52,099 nucleotides of DNA from a virus, in the IMG/VR virus record IMGVR_UViG_3300047318_000360, positions 1 through 52,099 of that record, one strand, 5' to 3'. Position numbers and translations under genes: made by a program. Position 1 is the stretch's first letter. The number at the start of each line of letters is the position of its first letter. Shown piece by piece: positions 24,209 through 29,993 of this stretch. The notes beneath the pieces were generated by a model, which saw only the letters and a program-made list of their open reading frames with translations, was not told the DNA's origin and did not search any database.

Positions 24209-24996
24209 CCTTTAGCCTTACGAGGAGTGTGGTCGAAGTAAACGCTACGAACTCCAGACCCTCTGAATTTATTAGCTGAAACAACTCTATGATCAGGGGA
24301 TACTATACGTTCCATAAACTTGTTATTACCTTCTAAATGATGACGAAACATAGCATTTGTATCAGCCTTCAAAAAGCTCTTAGGGTTATAAACTGCCATA
24401 TCGTATGTTTTAGAAATCGTATCTTGAGCTTTATTATACTTTTCAGTTAGTTCTGGTGTAGGCGAGTTAGATTTTAAGTATTTACTTTCATCTAGTCTAG
24501 CATTCTGATGGCGTTTGACAACAACTGGAATACGTTTTATTACAGCTTGATTAGGATACTTCTGTAAAAGATTCTTACCAGAAGGTTCTACTACCCTGTT
24601 TGGAGGATTAGATCCTGAAGTACCTGGATGGGTATGTAAATTATCATTAACTGAAGATCCTGCTCTACGTAGTTTATGTTCTTGACCTTTAATAACATTG
24701 GACTCTATTCTGCCAGAATCATTTACTCTAGTACTAAATTCAAAACCTTTAGATCCTCCATGTTTATCGCTTATACTCTTTAACTTGTTTATAGTATTAT
24801 GATTTACATCTCCTAACTTAGCTCGACCTTCTTGAAGAGCTTTACCAGTTAACGCATCCCCTCTTCCAGACCGAAGATTACGCACAGCGTATTTCCATGT
24901 ACTCGTGTGGTCAGGTATAACTCCTACGGCCTTAGCCATCTGTCTGGCCTTAAGCGCGTTGAGGGCTACTTTTTCTAAGTATTTGTTGTCGTTCAT
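24205..24996 (-). CDS. Protein with LEKVA N-terminus and degenerate JAB-like motif (263 aa)
   Basis: Opens with MNDNKYLEKVALNAL, the tag shared with other virion-region proteins. In the middle, a strand pair (GFEFSTRV...) is followed by NLHTHPGTSG (119-128) and PSGKNL (138-143), which resembles the JAMM site H-x-H-P...PS-x-x-D but with Asn142 where the third metal ligand Asp should be. It may be an inactive or altered JAB domain. The C-terminal part is basic. It overlaps both neighbouring genes by 4 nt. Confidence 0.5.
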   Translation of the reverse strand: MNDNKYLEKVALNALKARQMAKAVGVIPDHTSTWKYAVRNLRSGRGDALTGKALQEGRAKLGDVNHNTINKLKSISDKHGGSKGFEFSTRVNDSGRIESNVIKGQEHKLRRAGSSVNDNLHTHPGTSGSNPPNRVVEPSGKNLLQKYPNQAVIKRIPVVVKRHQNARLDESKYLKSNSPTPELTEKYNKAQDTISKTYDMAVYNPKSFLKADTNAMFRHHLEGNNKFMERIVSPDHRVVSANKFRGSGVRSVYFDHTPRKAKG

Positions 24997-25877
24997 AATT
25001 TACTCTTGTCAATTCCTGGAGCTATACCCCAGTTCAGTAGTGCTTGTCTGCGTCTAGGTTGTACACTCAAGTCTGATAGTGTAGGATCAGCTTTAGTTAA
25101 CTGTGCCAAATGTCGTGCTTTGAAGCTAATCCAACGTTTGATCTGACGCTCATCATCTGGAGTTCTTTTTCCAGCAGAGTATCCTTGGTACCAATCAAAC
25201 CACCCCATAGGAGCTGTTTTAGGATCTATCCATTTCTTTGGCCATTCACTCATACTAGCGTCCACATGGAAGTAGTTAGCTTCTCCAGGGTCTTTATGAA
25301 AGTATTGCTTGGCTAATACTCCTAGCTGTCGCATCTCTGAAGGTGATAGGTCTGGCTGGAAACGGTCTTCCAACTCACTGGCAACTTTGTCTAAGAATCG
25401 ATTAGAGCCCTTCAGAGACGTTAGAACCTTCTCACGCTGGGTAGCTATGGACCTAGCTGATTTAACGTCCTGTAGGGCCTCTGAGAGGCTTCTCCATCGA
25501 TACTTACGGCTGTCCCCATCATCACCAAGCTTAGATTTATCCATTTGGTCATAATCAGCCACATACCATCTAGTCTCACTACCACGAAACTTCAGGTGAC
25601 GGTCATCCTTCTTACCGAGCCCACCTTGTTCTTTGAAGGTGATATTTGTCTTCTTCAGGTTCTTTACCTTGATGCCTACTTCTTCGAGACACTCGTTCTC
25701 AGCAGCTTCTGACTCGGTCTGATCATCTACGCCACCTCCAGGGAAGGCGTACCACTGATCACCAGTGTCAGGATTCTTACACTTCATGATTAGAACCTTG
25801 TCGTCTTTTCTAATGACAACTTCGACTCTAGCACGGTAGGGAAGCTTTTCAGCAATCTTTGTTAGGTATGTGTTCAT
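24993..25877 (-). CDS. Nudix hydrolase with C-terminal conserved domain (294 aa)
   Basis: Residues 14-140 form a Nudix domain, box at 47-69: PGGGVDDQTESE then ENECLEEVGI. Relative to G-x5-E-x7-R-E-x-x-E-E the box is one residue shorter and has Gln and Asn at the first Glu and Arg, but the metal-binding ECLEE core is kept. It may cleave nucleotide or ADP-ribose-type diphosphates. From about 150 a separate domain with GWFDWYQGYSAGKR and DDERQIKRW resembles an uncharacterised family in large viruses. The chain begins with NTYLTKIAE, the shared N-terminal tag. A paralogue lies at 29458-29958. Confidence 0.75.
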   Translation of the reverse strand: MNTYLTKIAEKLPYRARVEVVIRKDDKVLIMKCKNPDTGDQWYAFPGGGVDDQTESEAAENECLEEVGIKVKNLKKTNITFKEQGGLGKKDDRHLKFRGSETRWYVADYDQMDKSKLGDDGDSRKYRWRSLSEALQDVKSARSIATQREKVLTSLKGSNRFLDKVASELEDRFQPDLSPSEMRQLGVLAKQYFHKDPGEANYFHVDASMSEWPKKWIDPKTAPMGWFDWYQGYSAGKRTPDDERQIKRWISFKARHLAQLTKADPTLSDLSVQPRRRQALLNWGIAPGIDKSKL

Positions 25878-26068
25878 AAAGAGTATTTTACCATGGAGAA
25901 GTGTCCAGAAAAAAACTGGACATCAAACGGACATTTCGGGGTTTGTCCAGTTTCTGTTTTAGGTATATTTATTGACGATGTAGAAATCAGTGTCCAAAAG
26001 CTAAAAAAACTGGACACCAAATTGGACGCACTTTTCTCCTGTGTCTATTGGGTGTTAGGTACCAAAAC

Positions 26069-26118
26069 TGTCCAAATGTCCAGAAATATTTCCCAATAGG
26101 GTACCCCACGAGAAAAAA
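26069..26118 (+). repeat. Perfect inverted repeat, left arm (50 bp)
   Basis: Exact reverse complement of 26271-26320. It contains two TGTCCA boxes, a CCCAATAGGG-like stretch and GGTACCCC. Confidence 0.95.
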
Positions 26119-26270
26119 TAAAAAATTTTCAAAGAAAACTTCTACGTCTCAAAAACCTGGGCAATTACCCTATATTATATATTTATAACTAATAACTATT
26201 AATATTATATAGAGGGGATTTCGGCAAACTGACATTTTGAAGGTATATATTTTTCCAAAAAGTTTTTTAC

Positions 26271-26320
26271 TTTTTTCTCGTGGGGTACCCTATTGGGAAA
26301 TATTTCTGGACATTTGGACA
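26271..26320 (-). repeat. Perfect inverted repeat, right arm (50 bp)
   Basis: Exact reverse complement of 26069-26118. Imperfect complementarity goes on inward through A/T runs on both sides. Confidence 0.95.
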
Positions 26321-26503
26321 CTTTAACCATTCCTTCAGTAATACCTATTGGGTAAAAATGCGTCCAATTTGATGTCCAGTTTTTTCCAATTTTGGACAGT
26401 GATTTCTAAACTATTAATAAACACAGCTAAAACAAGAATTGGACAATGGTCCAAATGTCCGGTCAGTGTCCAGTTTTTCTAGATAATTTAATTACTTTAA
26501 TAG

Positions 26504-26533
26504 TTGACAGATATTATATAACCGAGATATAAT
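26504..26533 (+). promoter_or_regulatory. Perfect-consensus sigma70 promoter
   Basis: TTGACA (26504-26509), 18-nt spacer, TATAAT (26528-26533). Both hexamers match the host consensus fully. It lies 26 bp right of the palindrome and points toward the HNH gene at 26564, and would be active straight after infection. Confidence 0.75.
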
Positions 26534-26563
26534 TTATATATTACATACTAACTAGGAAGACTT

Positions 26564-27088
26564 ATGGAAATTTTAGAAAAAAAACGTGGTAGAAAAAAAG
26601 AACTTCTGGAAAATAAGTTCAATAGACTTATAGAAAAAACTGATACCTGTTGGATATGGATGGGTGCTGTTAATAGTAAGGGGTATGGCCTAGTACTAGA
26701 TGATGCTGGTAAATTACAACTTGTACATAGACTTTTACATGAACGAGTAAATGGGAAAATTCCACCTAATGCTTCTGTTCTACATAGTTGTGATAATCCA
26801 TCCTGTTGTAACCCAGTGCATCTAAGAGTAGGTTCTTCAAAAGAAAACATGGATGAAAAAATCTCTAAAAATAGGGATCATTCTAATAGGGGTACTAACC
26901 ACTGGAATAATAGATTTACTGATGACCAGATACTTGCAATAAGAAATGATACTAGAACTCAAATTGAAATTGCAAAAGAGTATGGTATATCTCAACCTCA
27001 CGTATCTATTATAAAAAATTCCAAAACTAGAAAAATTTTAGGTATCAAGCAAGAGCCTCGTCAGCTTGAGCTTCAATTTAGCTTCTGA
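26564..27088 (+). CDS. HNH homing endonuclease (174 aa)
   Basis: ATG follows AGGAAGACTT. The HNH core covers residues 29-95: CWIWMGAVNSKGYG, His55-Arg56, then HSCDNPSCCNPVHLRVG with His74, Asn83 and His86. After it, ENMDE and a helix-turn-helix (QIEIAKEYGISQPHVSII) probably bind the target site. It is a free-standing nuclease gene that copies itself into sites lacking it. The N-terminus is Lys-rich. It stands beside the palindrome under a host-type promoter. Confidence 0.88.
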   Translation: MEILEKKRGRKKELLENKFNRLIEKTDTCWIWMGAVNSKGYGLVLDDAGKLQLVHRLLHERVNGKIPPNASVLHSCDNPSCCNPVHLRVGSSKENMDEKISKNRDHSNRGTNHWNNRFTDDQILAIRNDTRTQIEIAKEYGISQPHVSIIKNSKTRKILGIKQEPRQLELQFSF

Positions 27089-27090
27089 CT

Positions 27091-27100
27091 TTGGTATAAG
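27091..27100 (+). promoter_or_regulatory. TTGGTATAAG promoter of the reverse transcriptase region
   Basis: Exact box right after the HNH stop. It leads a unit with a 44-aa ORF, a 185-aa ORF and the reverse transcriptase. Confidence 0.65.
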
Positions 27101-27170
27101 GTTTATGTAGCACAGATCGTCACTGCGTTTACATATCAAGTTAGCAAATTACAAATATAACAAGAAGAAA

Positions 27171-27305
27171 ATGGCGAAAATTCTTAGCATCATCAAACTG
27201 TGTCTTGACCTTGGTGCAATTGCACTCGACATGCTTAAGGCAGCAATTCGACTGTACCATCAGTACATGACTAGTAAAAACCAAGCCCTAGGTTTGGATT
27301 ATTAA
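27171..27305 (+). CDS. Small amphipathic protein (44 aa)
   Basis: An ORF of 44 codons, MAKILSIIKLCLDLGAI..., preceded by the weak AAGAAG. The first half is hydrophobic and helical, so it could be membrane-associated. It is the first ORF after the promoter upstream of the reverse transcriptase. It might instead be part of an untranslated RNA. Confidence 0.45.
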   Translation: MAKILSIIKLCLDLGAIALDMLKAAIRLYHQYMTSKNQALGLDY

Positions 27306-27306
27306 C

Positions 27307-27327
27307 GACAGCTAGTAACTGGCTGTC
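27307..27327 (+). other. Hairpin before the 185-aa ORF
   Basis: Perfect stem GACAGC/GCTGTC with a 9-nt loop, 11 nt before the GTG at 27339. It could control translation of that ORF, or belong to a retron-type RNA. Confidence 0.45.
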
Positions 27328-27338
27328 ATAGGATAGCC

Positions 27339-27896
27339 GTGAACATAAATGAAATTCTACTCAGTCAGATCATCGAAACTGACAGTCCATTGACTATCCC
27401 GAAGTTAATCTCGGAAACTTTCAAAGTGAAAAACAACTACTATGTTGTAACAGATGGGAACGTATTCAACTACTATCCGATAAAGGTAGAAGTAACACCT
27501 GAAGACAAACCATTTTTTCGCTTAGAGAAATCAGCTCCAGTGCTACTGGAAGGTGTGGCAATTATAGACAAGAAAGTCTATGCCGTACCATTATCCGATC
27601 TCATGCGAAGACTTGTACGAAAATCCCGAGAAATTAACTTAGAGGTAGTAAATGGAAGCTTTAACACTAGTAGCGATGCCACAGCAGCAGATTCAACCCT
27701 CCCCCCTTCCCCTGACGTTGCTGGCACAAAAGCCATTCAACCTATTGTCAAACGAAGATCTAACCGAGAAATTGAAGTGGAAATCGGTGAAGCTGCTGAC
27801 ATTGCTTGGCAAGACCAAGTCAGAGCACTACTCAGTGTTGTATCTGAGGAAGAAGGGTTCGGCGGGGAGGAGTGGGAAATTACGGACGCTGCATAA
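27339..27896 (+). CDS. Unknown protein overlapping the reverse transcriptase (185 aa)
   Basis: GTG start with weak upstream GGAT. The N-terminal ~105 residues look like a folded beta-rich domain (NNYYVVTDGNVFNYYPIKVE). From about residue 105 it becomes Ser/Pro-rich then acidic, exactly where the reverse transcriptase reading frame begins on the same DNA (27652-27896, +1 frame). No family is recognised. Either both frames are used or the two are joined by a frameshift. Confidence 0.5.
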   Translation: MNINEILLSQIIETDSPLTIPKLISETFKVKNNYYVVTDGNVFNYYPIKVEVTPEDKPFFRLEKSAPVLLEGVAIIDKKVYAVPLSDLMRRLVRKSREINLEVVNGSFNTSSDATAADSTLPPSPDVAGTKAIQPIVKRRSNREIEVEIGEAADIAWQDQVRALLSVVSEEEGFGGEEWEITDAA

Positions 27897-28800
27897 TCCG
27901 GATGGTTTGATGAGGGTTGTTCAATTCAAAATCTTGAAACAACTCTTGGAAAAAATCGAAGTACCGGAATATATCCACGCGTTCGAGAAAGAAAGGAGCA
28001 TCCCAGCAATGGCTGCTCTTCACGTAGGTAAACAAGTTGTCGTAAGTCTTGATCTTAAAGACTTCTTCACTTCGATTAAACAGTATCATGTTGACCAGAT
28101 CTTCCAGCATCTAGGCATTGCAGAAAAACCTGCAAGGACTCTATCTGAGCTCTGCACCTACAAGAGTTTTGTTCCACAAGGAGCTTTGACTAGTCCAAAG
28201 CTTAGTAATATCGTAACAGCATTAACATTCGGCCCTCACATTAAAAACTATTGTGATACCAAAGAGTATACCTTATCCATATATGCGGACGATATCACAA
28301 TCTCGTGTGATCAAAAATTAGATGGTCAAGAAGGACGTGATACTGTCACCCAACTAATTACCTTTGTTACCGAACAAGTTCAGCGATTTGGTTTCAAGAT
28401 CAATCGTGACAAAATTAAGGTAATGAAAACCTACCAACGACAATACGTATGTGGAGCCGTTGTGAACCAAAAAGTCAATATGCAAAAACGGGAGCGTCAC
28501 AAACTCCGAGCCATTGTCTATAACTGTGAAAAGAATGGTATCAAAGCAGAGGCAGAGAAGAATAGCCTTTCACCAGATCAGTTCGCATCAAAGATAATGG
28601 GGCGACTTAATTGGTTCGCTCAGCTTAATCCTGAAGCTGGGGAACGTGGAAAAGAAAAGTTTAAACAAGTCTGTGCGGATCAAATAACGTGCCCCACAGC
28701 CGAGACTGAAAGCGTAAAAGAAATAGGGCCGCTAGACAGTCTACCTCAACTCCCACCAACATTGGCAGAAGCAGTAGCAGCCGATACACCGTGGAATTGA
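27652..28800 (+). CDS. Retron-like reverse transcriptase (382 aa)
   Basis: All core reverse-transcriptase motifs are present: SLDLKDFFTSI (132-142) with the first Asp, VPQGALTSPKLSN (174-186), the YADD active site (211-214), FGFKINRDK (247-254) and a thumb-like basic region. PQG-x-x-TSP-x-LSN is the retron/group-II form and not the diversity-generating form. The retron hallmarks are altered: MAALH (120-124) where N-A-x-x-H is usual and VCG (266-268) where VTG is usual. The start at 27652 has a good AGAGGT site. The last 50 residues are Pro- and acid-rich. Likely a retron or stand-alone phage reverse transcriptase. Confidence 0.82.
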   Translation: MEALTLVAMPQQQIQPSPLPLTLLAQKPFNLLSNEDLTEKLKWKSVKLLTLLGKTKSEHYSVLYLRKKGSAGRSGKLRTLHNPDGLMRVVQFKILKQLLEKIEVPEYIHAFEKERSIPAMAALHVGKQVVVSLDLKDFFTSIKQYHVDQIFQHLGIAEKPARTLSELCTYKSFVPQGALTSPKLSNIVTALTFGPHIKNYCDTKEYTLSIYADDITISCDQKLDGQEGRDTVTQLITFVTEQVQRFGFKINRDKIKVMKTYQRQYVCGAVVNQKVNMQKRERHKLRAIVYNCEKNGIKAEAEKNSLSPDQFASKIMGRLNWFAQLNPEAGERGKEKFKQVCADQITCPTAETESVKEIGPLDSLPQLPPTLAEAVAADTPWN

Positions 28801-28911
28801 AGTAAAACGGAAATGCAGTGACGATTAGTAAACAGCAAAGTTTGACTTGAGCTTTGCTGGTTCCGGAGAAATAGATTTGACAAAGCCTACGTCAATCTGT
28901 TTCTCTTTTTT
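28801..28911 (+). ncRNA. Structured RNA stretch after the reverse transcriptase (candidate retron RNA or 3' UTR)
   Basis: Two strong hairpins: CAGCAAAG/CTTTGCTG (28833-28859) and GAGAAATAGATTTGAC / GTCAATCTGTTTCTC (28866-28905), the second followed by a T run and AG and thus also a terminator. Both carry TTTGAC, and AGCTTTG and CAAAGCC could pair with each other as an alternative fold. Retron RNAs normally lie before the enzyme gene, so this is only a candidate. Confidence 0.4.
28866..28911 (+). terminator. Terminator after the reverse transcriptase
   Basis: About 15-bp stem with one bulge, then TTTTTTAG. Confidence 0.8.
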
Positions 28912-28922
28912 AGCCTACAAAT

Positions 28923-28932
28923 GTGGTATAAG
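28923..28932 (+). promoter_or_regulatory. GTGGTATAAG promoter
   Basis: Box variant 21 bp before the ATG at 28954, directly after the terminator. Confidence 0.6.
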
Positions 28933-28953
28933 AGATGTAGAAAGGATTTACAT

Positions 28954-29094
28954 ATGGCGAAAAAACATTACTCACCTGTAGGTGCTCAAGGATTTATAGT
29001 ATGTCTATGGGTCATCTTTGTAGGAATTCCACTTTTAGTTCTTGCTATAACAGGAGTTTGGGCGATGACTGACTGGATCAATAGTCTTCATTAA
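28954..29094 (+). CDS. Small membrane peptide (46 aa)
   Basis: ATG 28954 follows AAAGGA. The peptide has a basic start (MAKKHYSPVG) and one long hydrophobic helix (about residues 13-38), with N-in topology expected. Single-gene unit with its own promoter. Function unknown. Confidence 0.6.
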   Translation: MAKKHYSPVGAQGFIVCLWVIFVGIPLLVLAITGVWAMTDWINSLH

Positions 29095-29127
29095 CGAAAT
29101 AGGAGACTCGCTAATATAGGAGCCTTT

Positions 29128-29137
29128 TTGGTATAAG
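29128..29137 (+). promoter_or_regulatory. TTGGTATAAG promoter
   Basis: Exact box followed by TATAATGTA. It overlaps the T run of a weak upstream stem-loop whose loop reads GCTAATATAG. Serves the gene at 29171. Confidence 0.7.
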
Positions 29138-29170
29138 TATAATGTAGTAATAACCTTAGGAGATAACGTT

Positions 29171-29383
29171 ATGAATACCATCGCAACTATTACTCATACA
29201 AATACTGAAGTAAAAGATAAGCCTGATTACCAGATGACACTATCACACCCTAACTATTGTAAGTTGCAATCAATGTTAATTTTGTGCAACAACACTGCAT
29301 CAGGATTGACTCAAGAAGATAAGGTTTTTCTGCGCCAGCTCGATAATGAAATGCTTAACTATCGTGGTGAAATTGGAACTTGA
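29171..29383 (+). CDS. Hypothetical protein (70 aa)
   Basis: ATG follows TTAGGAGATAACGTT, the recurring ribosome binding leader. Small soluble protein with a helical C-terminal half; no family recognised. It has its own promoter and terminator, typical of the short plus-strand units here. Confidence 0.65.
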   Translation: MNTIATITHTNTEVKDKPDYQMTLSHPNYCKLQSMLILCNNTASGLTQEDKVFLRQLDNEMLNYRGEIGT

Positions 29384-29387
29384 GAAC

Positions 29388-29417
29388 AAAGACCTGCTAA
29401 CATAGAGGTCTTTTTTT
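29388..29417 (+). terminator. Terminator merging into the next promoter
   Basis: AAAGACCT / AGGTCTTT stem with the loop GCTAACATAG. Its T run overlaps the next TTGGTATAAG box by two bases. Confidence 0.8.
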
Positions 29418-29425
29418 GGTATAAG
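29416..29425 (+). promoter_or_regulatory. TTGGTATAAG promoter of the Nudix gene
   Basis: Exact box followed by TATAGTGCA, 33 bp before ATG 29458. Confidence 0.7.
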
Positions 29426-29457
29426 TATAGTGCAGTAAAACTCTTTAGGAGATAATC

Positions 29458-29958
29458 ATGCAAGAAGTAATAAATATACCAACAGAACTTCTTCCAATGC
29501 GCAAACGGGTAGAAGTCATAATCAAGCGGATAACTAATAAGTACCTTTTGATATTTGCTGCGTATCCAAAAGAAACCCCAGATTGGCGGGGGTTCCCAGG
29601 TGGTGGTAATGATGGCAAAACCGATGAAGAAACTTGCATCGAAGAAGTTCTCGAAGAGATCGGTATGAAAATCAAATGCGTCCAAAGCCTTGGCATCGCT
29701 ATGGATGAGCCCCACGTTTCCGCAAAAGGAAATCATCGGGCCGAATTTAGTGGATCAACCACTAAATGGTACTCGGCTATGTATGAAGGCATGGACGATT
29801 CAAAGCTCGGAGCCGATGGTGATATCCGGAAGTATGAATGGCTCTCATATGAAGAAGCTGTTGAAGCTTTGCGTAAGAGCAATGGTCCAAGGGTTGCATA
29901 TCAGCTTATGGCTCTGACCAATCTGAAAAATAAACCCCCAAGAATGCCTCAGTTCTAA
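29458..29958 (+). CDS. Nudix hydrolase, stand-alone (166 aa)
   Basis: ATG follows AGGAGATAATC. The Nudix box is at residues 48-70: PGGGNDGKTDEE then IEEVLEEIGM, with the same one-residue shortening seen in the fusion protein at 24993-25877; the E-E-V-L-E-E metal site is kept. Further shared stretches are WYSAMYEGMDDSKLG versus WYVADYDQMDKSKLG, and DGDIRKYEW versus DGDSRKYRW. So the two are paralogues, and this one lacks the second domain and the N-terminal tag. Substrate unknown; ADP-ribose or another nucleotide diphosphate derivative is typical of the superfamily. Confidence 0.82.
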   Translation: MQEVINIPTELLPMRKRVEVIIKRITNKYLLIFAAYPKETPDWRGFPGGGNDGKTDEETCIEEVLEEIGMKIKCVQSLGIAMDEPHVSAKGNHRAEFSGSTTKWYSAMYEGMDDSKLGADGDIRKYEWLSYEEAVEALRKSNGPRVAYQLMALTNLKNKPPRMPQF

Positions 29959-29961
29959 AGC

Positions 29962-29993
29962 AAAGACCCTCTAACACAGGGGGGTCTTTTTTT
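29962..29993 (+). terminator. Terminator after the Nudix gene
   Basis: AAAGACCC / GGGGTCTTT stem with the loop TCTAACACAG, then a T run and AG. It also precedes the stop of the convergent spike-like gene. Confidence 0.8.

Larger units (their letters stand above)
25902..26478. repeat. Large palindromic locus with TGTCCA boxes (origin candidate)
   Basis: Two arms of 208 nt (25911-26118 and 26271-26478) are inverted copies around one centre (26194.5) without net gaps. The inner 50 bp are identical and the outer ~120 nt match at roughly four in five positions by eye. About 18 copies of TGTCCA/TGGACA or one-mismatch forms lie in the arms, 13 of them exact, including TGTCCAG-A7-CTGGACA at 25902-25922. 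The loop of ~152 nt is very AT-rich. It separates leftward genes from rightward genes. An origin with iteron-like sites is the favoured reading; a partition site or long hairpin RNA is possible. Confidence 0.75.

Noticed and set aside
25881-25887. TAAAATA box as promoter of the Nudix fusion gene
   Set aside because: It is only a few bases from the ATG, so the mRNA would be leaderless; it may be chance in an AT-rich edge. The same holds for the box before 42259.
25893-26099. 68-aa ORF inside the palindrome
   Set aside because: It is encoded by the repeat arm itself, has no good ribosome binding site and shows no protein-like pattern.
25911-26478. CRISPR array from the repeated TGTCCA boxes
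   Set aside because: Boxes are six bases, irregularly spaced and in both orientations, with no constant repeat-spacer units.
27652-28800. Diversity-generating retroelement
   Set aside because: The reverse transcriptase has the PQG-x-x-TSP-x-LSN form, not the diversity-generating motif, and I saw no template/variable repeat pair or C-type lectin target.
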